Notes under the pieces: model-generated
The model's input: the letters and a program-made list of their open reading frames with translations, nothing else
Database searches by the model: none
Told to the model about the DNA's origin: nothing
DNA from: Lagopus muta
Lineage: Eukaryota; Chordata; Aves; Galliformes; Phasianidae
Length of the DNA stretch: 64,000 nt
Assembly: GCF_023343835.1 (NCBI RefSeq)
Contig: NC_064447.1
Location: 2,666,001 to 2,730,000, forward strand
Direction: 5' to 3'
Shown: positions 45,187-59,159 of the stretch, piece after piece
Layout: each line of letters opens with the position of its first letter
Position numbering within the stretch: position 1 is the stretch's first letter
Translations under genes and position numbers: made by a program

Positions 45187-45816
45187 TGAAAGGTAAATGG
45201 GATCCTGGGCTCCATCAGGAGAGGGGTGGCCAGCAGGGACAGGGAGGTGATTGTCCCTCTCTACTCGGCTCTTGTGAGGCCCCACCTGGAGTACTGTGTC
45301 CAGGTGTGGAGCCCTCAGTACAAGAAAGACATTGAGATTTTGGAAAGGGTCCAGAGGAGGGCGACTAAGATGATCAGGGGGCTGGAGCACCTCCCCTATC
45401 AGGACAGGCTGAGGGAGTTGGGCTTGTTCAGCCTGGAGAAGAGAAGGCTGCGGGGTGACCTCATTGCAGCCTATCAGTACCTGAAGGGAACCTACACCCA
45501 GGAGGGGAATAAACTCTTCAAAAGGGCTGACAACAGCAGGACTAGGGGAAATGGTTTTAAGTTGAAGGAGGGAAGATTTAGGTTGGATGTTAGGGGGAAG
45601 TTCTTTACTAGGAGAGTGGTTAGGCCCTGGAATGGGCTGCCCAGGGAGGTTGTGGATGCCCCGTCCTTGGACGTGTTCAAGGCCAGGTTGGACGGGGTCC
45701 TGGGCAACCTGATCTAAATGTGTATGTTTGGTGGCCCTGCCAGGCAGGGGGGTTGGAACTACATGATCCTTGAGGTCCCTTCCAACCCGGGTGATTCTGT
45801 GATTCTGTGTGATTCA
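45187..45816 (+). mobile_element. CR1 LINE 3' segment, well preserved
   Basis: This is the best-preserved CR1 copy in the window. It begins within the C-terminal part of ORF2 and runs through the 3' UTR to the terminal 'gattctgtgattctgtg' repeat. The frame 45226-45717 stays open for 163 codons, with the CR1 segment [20 protein letters not shown] and the [18 protein letters not shown] end. This corresponds to the C-terminal tail of the reverse-transcriptase protein. The catalytic domains are missing because the copy is 5'-truncated, so it cannot move on its own. Confidence 0.96.
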
Positions 45817-48800
45817 GTGCATGTGGCTGCACGGGAATGAACTTTCAAACTCATGTAGATAGCTGCAGCGCATGGGATATCCCATCTTACATCTTATTGC
45901 AATAATCAGAAGTCGGTTAGAAATGTTTTTCTGGCAGGATGGATATGGTGCTGTGAGGCCTTTTCAGGCACTTGCTTGGTGCTCATTTCCATTCTCCTTT
46001 TGCCCAGTGAATGAGCTTTGTTTGACCACAGCGATGAGCATCCTCCAGATGTGTGACTGGGGAGTGCTGTGCGTAGCACAGAGGTGACTTGCTCATGCTG
46101 ATTGCTCCATGGCTGGGACTGTTTACTCTGAGAATGGCTTAGCACCTTGTGTCAGGGTGAGTTTATCACGATTGTATTTTCTTTTTAACATACTAGGCTA
46201 GTTTGTTGTTAGAGCAAGTGCTAAGGAGGCAGGATGATGGATAACAAAGCAGTGCGTGCTGCTGTTCTGGCACGAGCAGCGGTTGGATGCTGCCCTGAGC
46301 ATGGAGCTCCCAGCACAGGAGGCACGGCTTCATCTTTGTGAGTAGTTTGCACCTCTGTGTGCAGCAGCGTTAGCTCAGTGCGTGTGTTTTGAGAGCTTTC
46401 ATACCAACAGGTTTCACAGGTTGCATGTAGTTAATTCTTATCCTGCAACAGTATCTTGAGCAAAAGCTTCATTCTTGCATTCCCCAGCAATGCTACGTGC
46501 TTCAGTTTGCATCTTAATTACGTGCGTGTGTCACTTCACAGCAGATGCTCTGTGGAGTAGATCCCTGTAAGTAGATTTGGCATATGCTCTCGTGATAGGT
46601 GAAATAGTTTGCATGCTCCCAGAACAGATATTTTCTGCAGCCCGTATTTGCAGTGATGGTAAGCAATGGGCTGTGTGGCCCAGCGCTCCCTGCTGAGCGT
46701 GAGCTGCGGCTCTTGGAACAGGTACCCTTGTGATTCAAAAATACCGAGTCCTTTCCAATGGCATTTTTTGTTGTTGTTTTAATACTCCAAAAAAGGGAAT
46801 GATCAAAGTGCAGTCTGTTCTTTCCTGCCCTTCTAGATATACAAAACAGCTGCAAAGCACAATCAGCTATTGTAGTGATATGTGCCCGAGGTCTATAAAT
46901 AGATGTAAAGCTTCGGCCTGAACTGCGCTGCTGGGAGGCCAGGGGATTTTTGCCTGGGGTTACTGAACATTCCCTTGCTTGTTTGTGGGTTAGAACCATA
47001 ATTTCCTAGGCTGCTATATTCCAATTAAACCCGAATTCAGAAAGACTTTACCGTGAGGTCTTTACATGATTTCACTGTTTGCAGTTTTCTCAATCCCTGA
47101 TGGTTTTCAACGTTTGCTTGCAAAACTCCACGTGCATTACAAATTTCTAAAGGAAAGCCTGTAAAATACAGGGACTAACCATTTAACCAGGGAGTATTGC
47201 TGTGATATACACCCTTAGAGGGAAGCTTCTGGAGATATGGTGAGTGGCAATCCAAATGCTGTCTCGTTGGGTTGAGGACCGGGTGCTCCTTCAACCTGGA
47301 GGTGTGCATGGTAGTGGAGATAAGAGCTTTGCTCTTTTGAACTGGAAAGCAGGCAGCTGCTTCGAGTGCACCCTGCCTGTCTGCAGAGAAAGAGCAGCAA
47401 AATCTGCGTGGCAGCTTCGGAGCTGTGAGAGCTGTTCCCAGGTTTTTAAGTTTGAATTCATCGTGTTAACTGGTGTTGGAATGGGTGCTGGGGACTTCTG
47501 AGACAGTGAGGGAAGGAAGGTGCTGGGGATAACTTGGGGTTTGTGCAGCCAACGTGCAGCTGAAGCTGCTTTGCACAGAGGTGACCAGGGTTCAGCTGCT
47601 CACTGGCTGCCTGTGCGCCCTGCTCCCAAAAAAACAACTGCTTCGTGTTGCTTTGTAGCAGCACCAGCATGGAGCAATGTTAGCTGTACTGCCCTGCTTT
47701 AAATTACCATGGAGGGAGTGATGAAAATCACTGCTTCGGTGTGTAAAATTGCAGCTCTTCAGGTGTAACCTTTGTGCTATGTACCAGATGAACCAGGTCT
47801 TCTCAGATCTGTGTTGTTTCAGCGGCAGGAGTCGAAATCCAGCTCATTGCAGCTTATTGGGAGTGGTTGGAAGGACTTTCTCCATGCAGGCCACTTGCTG
47901 AGGGTGTTTCACGACTCCTTCAGTACGTACTGATAATTTCGATGCAGATGGTCTGCATTTTGCATAGAAGTATGAGCCAGAAAGCAGAGTGTGGCAACAA
48001 TGAGCAGTGGTGTTTCTGTAGCCAGCAGTAACTCCTCGAAGGAAACAGGTGGAAACTGGAACTGAAGATGTTTTAGTGCCTATTGCAGCACTCAGTCCCA
48101 TGGAAGGTGGGATGGCTGTAAGGCTGCCATGCTGAGTTGCAGAGTGGGGCTAGGCTGTGGTTTCGGTCGGTTTGAGATTTACCCAAACTGAAGGAGTTCC
48201 TCTGAGCTGACTTGCTGTGACCTGTCCTTGTATGATCAGGGCATGAAGAGGGCTTTTGAAATATTATATAATGAAAACTAGGAAAATTCCCTTCTTTCTA
48301 CAGCTTCACCTGCAGGATCCATGAAATCTAACCCAAGCCAGCACACAGCACGTCTTTGACTCCAGTAATTCCCCATGCGGCAGCTGATTGGCTTCACAGA
48401 ATGGTGCAGGTTACAGCAGCCTCTGGAGCTCGTGGCCCCAAGCCCTGCTCCCAGGGATCTGCTTGGAGCTGCTGCTGCCCTGCCTGGCTGCCTTGGGAAT
48501 ATCTCTGAGGATGGAGATCCCACAGCCTCCCTTGTGCTCCTTTTTTTAGGGCATCGGGCAAAAATAGACCTCGATGTAATTGAGTAGAACCCAGTGTCTT
48601 TATTTATTTGCTTTGAGAGCAGCAGCTATTCTGTGTTGTCTGAAACCAGGCTTTTTTCCATCGGATTGTGTTTGATTCCTGGTGCTGCTCTGTTCCTCTG
48701 AGCCCCCAGAGCACCCACTGTGTGCAGCCCAGCCTGGCTGGCATGCTGCTGCTTGCACCCTCCCCTGTTTGAGTTGGCACACATTTGCCTGAGCTTGCTG

Positions 48801-50659
48801 TACCCTCCAGGAGATAAAGTGGCAGTCTGAAAGCAACACAGCCTTCCCCTCGAAAGATTCTTTGTTTTTTTTTTCTGCTACATTTTTTTTTTTCCAGGCT
48901 TCTTCCGTGCTTGCTGGTTTTTGGCCTCCTGGGGAAAGCGCAGCTCCTATGGGGATGTGCATTGTGCAGCCCCAGCTGAAAGACAAATGCTGTGCCTGTG
49001 CCAGGCTGCTGATGGGAGAGCAGGTTTGAAATAATCCATTTCCCTCTAAAGCAAACCACTTCTTATGCTTTTGACGTAGAAGATGAAAAGCACACCTCTG
49101 TTCAAAACCAGAGCTTGCTCCTTAAGATTCCGACAGCTTCATAGATTTTAAAAAAAGATTGCATAAGCTTCATGTGAGAAATTCTGTAGCACTGTGTGAT
49201 TTCCATTTTCTGTATGTCCTTTGGATTCTCCGAACAGGACATCCAGTTGTGTAATGCCTTCAGTGGATGGCTGTGACTCAGTGGATCCCTCCAGTAACTA
49301 TTAGGAAAGTATTTCCTTTCTCAGCTATAAGCTTATGTGCTCTCGTTCCGGTTTCCCAAGAGAACTGTGGTATGAAATCCCAGTGGCCTGGATCGATGAG
49401 AAATTACAATGTCCTTTTTTGGATCCAGCAGCTAATTGGAAAGAAGACATCGAATTACGGGCCAGTGCAAGAAGCTTGCTTTAGGTTGGGTTATGTGCTG
49501 TGCAGGAGGATTCTCTTCTCAAGTCTCCCTTCTCAAGTCTCATGCTCTGAGAGATGTGAATGGAAGTCTAGGAAGTGTCTGCATGGAGGCAAACCCACCG
49601 ACCACACACCAGCCTGCAGGGCTCTGCCTGCCCAGTGGGACCCACAGCGTTGGTGGTGGGAGCTCAGCAAACCAGCACCTGAAATTACTGGCTGCATGGT
49701 GTGGGTGGGCTTTCCTTGCCCTGTTTGCCATAACTTTGGATTCTGCTGCCAAGAAGGTGGTCAAGATAAGCTCCAGTGGAAGACTGCTGTATTAGCATTG
49801 CATGTCTGTATGCTCTGCTTTAGAGTTATTTTCCTGGTGTTTCTAAGGTATCCTGTGTTGAGAAAAGTCTCTCCCCTACATGCTGCCCATGGCAATGACG
49901 TGTATTAAAAATCTCTTTTCTCAAGTTATTTGTCTAATTTTTAGCTTTCTAATGACTAAACAAGTGTAACAAAGCTGATTAGATTCAGTCATTTACAAAG
50001 AGACTCTTCATTATGACATAAAGTTCTTCCATGTTGCTGCTGCTTCATGTTTCTGGCTAAGAATGAAGGATGTGCGAGTGCAGAAGATGGGAAGAAGTGC
50101 AGCCTCCCCAGGAGGAGGGGAAATGCCAATCAGCATGGAAATAACCCTGCAGGCAGAAACGAGGGGAAAGCTGAGAGACAGACTGGTGTGGTTGAGGATT
50201 TGGTGGTGGGGATTTGGGACATAAGTCCTGGATAACCTGACACTAACCTGAGCCTTGTGCTCTCTTTAAAGTCACTGTATGAGATCGGTGCCTTTATTGT
50301 CACCCTGTCAGTTCTTTAATTGCAGATTCCTGGAAGGAAGGCGTGCAAACTGAAAGCAGATTTTAATGCCATTGGTTTTCCTGTTTTGAAACTTCCCATG
50401 CATCTCTGTGAGTTTTGCAGCTGCCTTGTGATATTCCAGTTATGCAGCTGGTTCTAAAACAAGAGATGGGGCTGCTTAGCTTGGGGAGGTGCTGGAAAGT
50501 GCTGGCACTCTGTTCTGCAGTGCTCCCTCAGCATCAAATAGTGTATGCAGATGTGAAGGCAAGAAAAGGCATTCCCCTCATTCAAGCAGGCTCAGTGTTT
50601 CTTAGATTAGATAACAGGTAATTCTTTTTTGTTTTCAACCCGAAGTTATCAGTTGAACC

Positions 50660-50676
50660 AAAAAAAAAAAAAAAAA
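50660..50676. repeat. A17 homopolymer
   Basis: A run of 17 A in the ADCY9 intron. No adjacent retrocopy was recognised that it could be the tail of. Confidence 0.9.
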
Positions 50677-50821
50677 GCAGTTCTTTGTGATGAATAAGCT
50701 AAAAACCACTGTGATTCATCACGTTTCTCTGAAACCCTGATCCCTACCCTCAGGCAGGGAGCAATCCCGCAGAATGCCTCGGTCTGCATTGAGGAATTTT
50801 GTTTTTGAATGCCTGGGTCAT

Positions 50822-50834
50822 GGGGGGGGGGGGG
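50822..50834. repeat. G13 homopolymer
   Basis: A run of 13 G in the ADCY9 intron; likely polymorphic or error-prone. Confidence 0.9.
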
Positions 50835-53800
50835 AATGCTCAGCCTTCCTTGGGCTTCTGTCAGTGTTGCTTTCCTACGTAGGCGTTGCTGGGCTGGGGA
50901 TGTTGTGTTTGTTCCTGTGCTTTCACCTGAGTTTTTAGGTTGGGTGGTTTTTAGCTTCTGTCACAGGTCTGGACAATTAAATGTGCAGTTTCGTATGAAG
51001 CTCGCTCTGGAGGCCCAAAGTGAGATCTTTTCCCTGTATCCTCTGCACTTCACATTGAGGTGATGCTGAAGCTTCTTAAAAAGCCCCGTTCAGCAAGGAG
51101 GGATTTCAGCTGCAGGTACAGCACAGCGCTGGCCCCAGCTGCCAAAACCACGCTCAGGGGCTGATGCACTCATTCCCAGCTTTTAACAGAATTGTATCAA
51201 AATATCTGAACGTAGTAAATGCAGTCATTTGAATCTTGGAACAAGTTGACCTTGTAAAATAAGAACAGGAACGTGCTTGAGTGTTGGGAGGCAGGATTAG
51301 CATCGAAGTACCTGCTCAGGAATTGTACATATTGCTTATTGAAGGGACTTTGCTTTGTCTATAAATGATTCCTGTATTTCACTGTAAAGCAGAAGAGCTC
51401 TGTTTTCACTTGCTTTTACTGTAACATCCCTAAATATGTGCTTCTATCTTTGCAAAACCATGAAGCACTCAGCATGTCCCAAAACTAGTCTTGTACACTG
51501 GTTTGTATCAGACTGCTCGGGTCAGTTCTAGCACGCCGTTATTTGTGCAGTGGTTCTGCAGATCTGAGGTGCCTCTTGATCGGAGCTGGAGGCTGGAGCT
51601 TTATTCTGGGGAGGGTGTTTGGATCTGTTGGTTAAGGAGGAGTGATGAGCTGCTGGAAAGGCTGATGCCCTGTGTCTGGGAGACTCAACACTCGCTATCT
51701 GGCAGCAGCAGCTCCTCAGCAGTGGTTCTCCAACGATTCCATCCTTTGTGCTGTGAATGCTTCATGCTTGGAATGTGCAATCAAACTGAAAACAGAGCTG
51801 TGTGGTGATGTGTGCTTACATGGTGGCAGCGCTCCTTTCTTCCCCACCTGACCTGTTTGCCATAACAATGTATAGGAGCTGCACAAAGTACCTCCTGCAG
51901 CACTGTTATTTGCATTTTATTTTTCAGTACTGAATTAGTAACCGTTTAAAACCCTGGACCATGTGTAAACAAGCAGTGCACGAGCTATTCATAACAGCTC
52001 ACCTTGAATCACAAAAGCCTGCCCGTATTGCACAAGGCACGGTGCAGGGGTGGCACTGTGCCATGCCTGCACCCAGCAGTGCACCATCACTTCCATGGCT
52101 ACCATGTCTGTTGCAGCCCACCTGCATGGGGAGCCCTGAAGGCAGCAGGGTTCCTGCAGCAGGCAACCCTGCAGGGGGAACAGATGGGCTTATCTGTGAT
52201 CTGCAAACTTATTTCTTTAGATTTAATCCTCTGGGGGTGCTTATTCTATCTTCCTGAGGCTGACTTTGGATAATCAAATGAACAAACCTTTTCTCAGTGT
52301 CACTTGGGTGAATGCACTTTGGTCAAAGTTCGCACTATGTTCTCGTTGTCCAAAGGATGTTTCTGTCTTGTTCTTTCAGGTAAATGCTTGAGGGAATCTT
52401 CCTTGAGATACTGAGCAGGAGCAGGTAGGAGGGAGGCAGTGCTCACGATGCTTAGAGCTCTGCAGTGCCTTCCCTGCTGCAGTTATTGCTGCTTTCTGCA
52501 GAGGGAAGATGTGGCACAGCGTACCTGTGTGTACCCAGTACTGATGTGAGGGGGCTCATTCTTACCCCTAAGTGATGGATATTTGGGAACTGGCAAGTTA
52601 GAGCTCTCCTGTTTGTGGTCACAAGATCCCTGGGATGATCTATTTTTGTGACCTAAGCAAAAACATTGGAGCATGCTGTGTGCTTTCAATACCATTCGAT
52701 CCGTTGCTTGGAAAAAACAATGATTAGAAAACAGCTGATGGGAATATTGCATCTGTTTGTTGTTGTTTTATTTTTCCTTTACCTTCTAAACATCAGGCTG
52801 CCATTTGTTACCAATTTCCAACCAGAAAGAAGTGGCATGAGCAGAGCCCATCAAGCCTCGGCAGGTTTGCCTGCCCTTCTCATTTGGCTTTGGTGGGTGC
52901 TTGGCAGCCAGCCTGCCCTCATGCTGTGCTGCATTGGGGAGCGACTGCCTGCCTGTGGCCCTGTCAGCACACAGACTGCAGCCATGTGACAACTGAGGCT
53001 TCTCAAATCTTGTTTGCTGCGTGCTCTTGTCTGGATTCTATTAAAACTCCGTTAGGACCAGGAGCCACAACAGCTCGCTCTGTTACCCAGTGCCTGGACA
53101 GGCTCGGTTGCATCACACTATTGTTTCGTACTGGAGTCCTTCCGTGCATTGTACACACTTGCTTTGTTTCCTTTCTAAAATACCCATCGCAAGGATAGGT
53201 GAAATTTTCCAGTGTGAAATTGCTGATGAGCTCCTAATTGCTTTCTGTCCGGCCATATTTTGGTTTAAAAGAAATCAGTTCCCATCCTTGAGCACCCTGG
53301 AGCTGTGGGAACTTTAGCTGGAGTTCCCTCTCTGCCCACCCCAGGCTGTGCTTGGATGGAAAGGAGTGCAGGGAGCCCACCTCCACCTCCAGGCCGTGCT
53401 GCTGGCTGCTGTGCCATTCCCATGGCGTGGCTGCTGGCAGCGATTGTAGGTAATACAGGGATGCTCATAACACTGGGATGTTATGTAGGAACTGCTGGGG
53501 CTCAGAGCGTGCTCCTGCCTTTGGTACCTTGAGCATCAGCCAGGAGTTCAGGTTGCCTGCTGCCTTAGCCGTGTGTTATTAAACCTTGGAGGTACTCTTA
53601 GAAAAAAAACACATTTACACAGTAAGTTTAGAACTGGAAGAAAATACCTTCTGGTATTAACCTTCTGTTAATGTGACCTCCTCACTTTTTCCTAAAGAAA
53701 GAGTTGCAGTGCACAGAAGAGGCATGTTGTGCCTCTGCATCCTGTACCCATCCCCTTCCCATGGAGCAGCCCCATTGGGCACCAGGCTGTCCCCAGAATT

Positions 53801-56800
53801 CTTTGGGTACGTTTTCAGAAAGCATGTTGGGTGTTAGGAATATTGTAATTTCTGAGGGCATTTTTCTCCCCTTTCCCCCCAAAGGAGCCAGGCTCCTGTG
53901 TGCATGGTTGACTCTTGCTGTGGTACCTGTTGGGTTCTGAAATGGCATCGTTGCTCACCGTGCTCATTCCTTCCCACAGGGTGGAGTGGTCAATAAGTGA
54001 AAAGTAAAACCAGTAAGATAATAGGAGATGCTTATTAATGGGTGTGATCAAATCATGGAATTTGTCTTTCTAAAGCCATCCCAGAGTGCAAGGCTGCAGC
54101 AGGTTGTACAGGAGAACTGAGTGGTGTGGGCACAAGGCAGAGAGCACATGGAGCAGCTCATCCCCAATACACGGCGTGTAGGGATGCCGTGCATCTCTGA
54201 AGGTTTGTGAGGAATCCTAAATAGGAATAGAGATCATGTGTTACCTGCAACTGTATTCATAAGCAGCCTGGATTCTTGTGCAGAGCACCCATTTCCCAGG
54301 CGGGACTACCAAATCCCCATCTTGCCTCTTGATGGAAACCTGTACTTTCTTTCCCTAAGCGTGGCAGGCAGTGTGCTGGGTGGGTAAACCAGCTGGGAGT
54401 GAGGTGGATGAGCTCTCACTGCCCACCCGTTGCTGCTGGCACGCTGTCAGCAGACCAGTGGAGCAGCAAGCGAGCAAAGGCAGCCCTACAAATGTGTTCT
54501 CTGTGTTCTGGTATGGGGCTCCCACTTACAGCTTGCAGATGTCAAGTACCAACACTGCACATGTGTTGTTGATCAGCATTTTCCAAGCCCGTTGCTGTCT
54601 GTTAGCTGATCAGAAGTGTTCTGCTAAACAAAGGTATAAGGAAAACTGGTTTTCCACAGCATAGAAGATGCCTCTGATTTCTCTGTCTCTTCCCAGTTCT
54701 TCTGGGATTACAAAGATAGGTTTGGCGTTTCCTTTTTGGGGAGTTTCTTTTGTATTTCCAGCCTGAAAAGTTCTGTTTCTTATTATCATTGTTTCTACTT
54801 TCCAGAGGCTTAAGATAACAAGTTGGCTCATAAATTCCATTCTAACTTTAGCCACAGGAAATGCTGCTCCATACATTCAACGTGTGCTGTTCCAGGTAGG
54901 CTGGTTTGTTAGAGTGCAAGCATCAGGGCTGCGTGCGTTGCAGCAGGATGTGTCCCATAGGTTTGTTGGGGGACCTGCTGCAGCCTTACAGCTTGCCAGA
55001 ATTCAGGCTGTGCCTGTAAGTCTTTGTATCCTCGAGTCCTAAAACCCCAAATCCTAAGCAGGTTGAGCTGCAGAGGTACCACGGGCACACGGTGCTTCTG
55101 CTCTCACATCTCGGGAAGTTCAGTTGGCTGGAAGATGTTCTGCAGGGATATCCCACGTCCTGTGATCACACAGTTTGTATTTGCCAGATGCTTAGCAGCC
55201 CAGCTAAGGATGGCCCTCGGGCATTTGCTGCTTGCTTCACTGCAGCACGCACATCCTTGAGTAAGAAATCACTGCAATCTTCAGGAAGACTGGACAACTC
55301 TCAGAAGTTTGTTCTTCAGCGTAACAATCTGTTGGCAAATGAAGATTGCAAAATAGGGAAAAAAGCAATTGTTGCTGCAGCAGTAGCACCCAGCTTTTCA
55401 ATTGGAGTTGTGCATTCCTTGGCACTGCACTGGGTCCTGCTCTGAAGATGCCCAGCTGGGTGGCTGCGAAGGAGCTTGGGTGCTCTACAGGAGGGGAAAG
55501 TTTTGTCCATTGGTTCCTCATGCTGAGCAGGATCTGATCAGCAGCTCCTTTGGGTGCTTTTGGATGCCAGCGGTAATAATTGCAGTCAATATTTGATCTT
55601 ATGGAGCATTAAACTGTATGGTGGCGTATTTTATGATACAAGGAAACCCCAGCTTAGGTCATGGCTCCCTTTCTCTGCATTGGCAGGTGCTGGATGGCAG
55701 CTCTTCTGCTGCCATATTTGGGGCCAAGTAAGGAGATGATGTCTTTGTAGGGAAAGTTTTGCACTGCATTTTATCAAAAAGTGAAAGCAAGAAGTGATGA
55801 AGATGCATAACCTAAAAGTGAGTGAGCACCAACAAGTTTGGGAAGAAAGGAGCAAAAGCTGACCCCCAAATGCTCACCTTTCTGTATCAGCTGCCTATAC
55901 ACTGCTAGATATTTGTGTAAGAGTTGTACCAAGTGGCTGTTAAATGACTGAGTAGCGGCCTGTGGTCACTGCAGGCTGGGGCAGCTCTGCAGATTCCATC
56001 TGTGGATAATGCAAAAGCAGGGGGCTGTGGAAACAGAGCTCAATTAACTATTTTATGAACATATGCTTGCATACTTAGTATTTGCAAAGAAATACAACTA
56101 AATGATTAAAGTGCATGGATTCTTAAGGGAAACTAATGGGAAGATGGATAATGAAAGAGAATAGTTAATATGAAGCAAAAGGGGGCATGGCTGGTGTGAT
56201 GCAGGGCTTACTGCACTGCTGGAGGGGCTGTCCCATTCTTACAGAACGGAGCTCTGCTGGGGGCTGTTCTGCACAGGAAGGGTTTCAGAAGCATATGAGG
56301 TTCAGTAGGGTAGAGAGAGAAGGGGGAGAACATGGTTTGCCAGAGAGAGTTGTTTTCCTTCCTGGTATCAAGCAATGCTCCCCAGAGGAGCAGTTTTCAC
56401 ACTGCCAGAACTGGCTCACCTATGGGGATGTTTATGCACAGCCCTATTTATAATTTTGTTGGTTTATGTGCATGCAGAAAATCACATGCTTGGAGGGTGC
56501 ACACATGTGGTATCAGCTGTTGGTATGTGGCATGGATTTTTAGTATTGGGATGAGTTTGTGTCTTTGCATCTTCAGAAGACAGGTGAAGGAGGCAACTCC
56601 TGCCATTCCGATACGAGCAGTGGTGTTCACTTTGTCCTGGGTGGAAAATACCCAAATCAGGTGTGTGTTGAGGTGGTCGCTGTGCCCCCAGCCAGCTGTA
56701 GGACTTCCCCACAGGAGTGAGCCTGCTCCCAGCGCCACTTCCAGGAGCCATCTCAGGGTGCAGCTGCACAGATTGGCTGCCAGGCAGCTCGGTTTTGGCT

Positions 56801-58986
56801 CTTTTCTTTACTTGCTTGGTGTAAATCCAGGAGAAGGGGATCGTTATCAAATGGAGACTGGCAGGAGGGGGAGGCAGCGTGAGTTCTACTTTACTAAGCT
56901 GCAGAACCGACGTGTCTTTCCTCGTTGTGGTGTCTTGAGATGTTGTACAACACACTGTTTGCACGGGGATGGCTCCATGGCTGCGTTAGCTCACTGTGCA
57001 TGTAATACACATTACTTACATCAGTGCAGTTCAGCTGCATTAATAATTTTTGTTATATACCACAGCATTTCAGACTGAACAGGAGCTCCTTTGTGAAGAG
57101 TCACCAAATTGCAAGCAGCACTAAAGCACGTACAGCATTCCTATCATAAGAAGGATTCAATAACCAAGTATTAGGTAGGCAGCAGTAGTAAGCTGCCATG
57201 AAGTGTGAGGCTGCTCTTCCAAATGAGGTTGGTTACAGCAGCACAAGGACGTTTTTGCTTTTTTCGAGCACGGAGCTCAAACAGGAGGTAATCTTACCTT
57301 TATGCCACGCGCTGACAAAATAATTCTGCACAGTGCGTTAAGACAGGAGAAAAACATGAAGAAAGAACAAAGAAAATGCACCTGCTTAAAAGAATAAAGA
57401 AAAAGCAACACAAAAAAAGGAATAATAGCATTCTTGCTTTAAGATAGCTTTTATAAATAGAAGTAGGAAGCTTAATGCTCGATCTTGTACCCCAGGGTGT
57501 GTGTGAGGCTTGGGGCAGCCAGCATAGAGACCAGCTGCCCCTGAGACCCTATAAGGATGCCCAGGGCCCTGAGCACATGGCCACATGGGTGTCAGTTCTT
57601 GCACGGACTGGGCTGGAGGTGCTGGGAATTGCACAGAGGAGCTGAAAAACTGTTATCAGCATGTCTGACTTATTTTTATTGGAAAGCTTACAGACAAAGT
57701 ACTGTCTTTGTTACGTGTCACGGGTGAAGGGATGTTTATAGAATCTCTCTAAAGAAAGTTTTAAGAGAATGACCTTATCGTAACGTCAGTGCTATTGGAG
57801 CAGAAAGCTGCTGGAGCTCGCTGTGTTTGCTTCCAGGTTTCATCCTGTGGAAGGAGGCAGCAGAACGCAGTTAGTTGTCAGGAGAGCCTTGTGTGTGAAT
57901 GGGAGCGGGGCAGACATCCCGTAACAGGCAGCACGTGGGGATGATTTCCTGAGCCCAATGCAGAGCCAGCAGCCGTGGTGTCAGTGGGCCTTCCAGCGAT
58001 GGGCAGTGAGCGTTCAGCTCTGGGGTGGTGTGGGAGCCCAACGCGGGGGGCAGGGCCATACGTCAGCCTGTACCCCAACCCAGGGGCACTGCTCAGCTCT
58101 GAGCTGGCGCCTTCCACATCACCAGACGTGGCAGTGCCCATCCGTGCTAGGTGGGAGATTTCCCATATGATGGCAACTAAGCCGAGCATTTCAGCGCAGG
58201 AAGAGGCGTGATTTGCAGCCCTGAGTTTTTGTGCCTAGACAAGGAAAAGAAAATAAGGAATATTAAGAACGAGACTCAGATCCTTGTTTTTTGAGCAGGC
58301 TTTTGGTGCAGACCGGCCTGGTACAGCACAGTATTTACCGGTCTGGCCTTTAATAAGGGATCTGGCTTCCAATTATGCTTCAGCTCATGCAGCAGTTGCA
58401 GGGCGAGCATGTGGGCGTGAGAGATTGAGGTTGTTCTTTAGAAATGTGAAGTCTGCTCTGACTAGGAGAACCCGACAGTTTCTAGCACTGAAACGCCATT
58501 TCCTTTTCCAAGCATGAAGGGAGCTTTGCCACATCTCTGCGAGAAATGGAGAGCGTTGGGGGGGAACACACGCTGCTTTGCAAAAGTGCAATGTCAGTCC
58601 AGATCTCGCTGAAAAACAGGCTGCAAACCCTTTCCAAAAGTAAAGAGTTAATGTCTCAGCTCAAATTACAGCTTGGAAGCCAATGCCTAAAGCCTAAGCT
58701 CTGTTTTCCAGAGCGTCTGAGTGTAAATGGAGTAAAGCAAGCACATGTCAGGCATGGCTGCTGCTGCGGGTTCCAGTCTCTGGGATCTGGGGCAGCAGAT
58801 GTTGGGCAATCCTGGTTGCCACTGCTTTGCAGAGTGTGTTCCTACTGTCTGTTCCCTGATACTCCTTCTGTGCTGTTCTCGAGCCCCCATCGTGCTTTGC
58901 TAGCTACTCTATTTCCTATCTGACAAGTCCAAAGTAGTGTTATTTTTGTTTCCTCGCAGTTCTCACTGTTTATATCTTTTCTCTAG

Positions 58987-59159
58987 GATTGAAGACCTAT
59001 CTGATCTCTGGTCAGAAGGTGAAGGAACCCCACTGCAGCTGTTCGCAAGCCTTGCTTCCCAGCTTGGAGGCTGGGGATGGAGCCAGGATGCAGGCAGCTC
59101 CCTCAGCCGAGAGCGCCGCTGACTCCACAAAGGCTCTCAAACACATGGAAAAGCCAAAG
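58987..59159 (+). CDS. ADCY9: Adenylate cyclase 9, second coding exon (C1b)
   Basis: The first two bases complete the Gly codon begun by the previous exon, and 57 codons follow, giving residues 565-622. The peptide starts GLKTYLISGQKVKE, the conserved end of C1a, and continues with PHCSCSQALLPSLEAGDG, aligning with the Cys-containing start of the mammalian C1b region. The remainder is Ala/Ser/Lys-rich and less conserved, as expected for C1b, a regulatory linker. The acceptor lies in a long pyrimidine tract (CTTTTCTCTAG) and the donor is AAG|GTGAGT. The exon ends in phase 0. Confidence 0.95.

Larger units (their letters stand above)
30726..58986 (+). other. ADCY9: ADCY9 intron 1 of the coding region (28 kb)
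   Basis: The long first coding intron. No exon or RNA gene was recognised. It contains CR1 copies at about 33899, 38325 and 45187, homopolymers at 34652-34664 (C), 50660-50676 (A) and 50822-50834 (G), and an AT-rich stretch at 44730-44940. An AATAAA lies 348 bases after the donor. Open frames up to about 258 codons have no motifs and are judged chance. Confidence 0.9.

Noticed and set aside
45226..45717. Treating the 163-codon frame as a host gene
   Set aside because: The sequence is CR1 reverse-transcriptase tail with the CR1 3' end directly after it, so it is listed as a mobile element.
56332..57078. 248-codon open frame on the + strand in the ADCY9 intron
   Set aside because: No domain, repeats or conserved motif was recognised, and residue composition is irregular. 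A frame of this length by chance is plausible in 64 kb.
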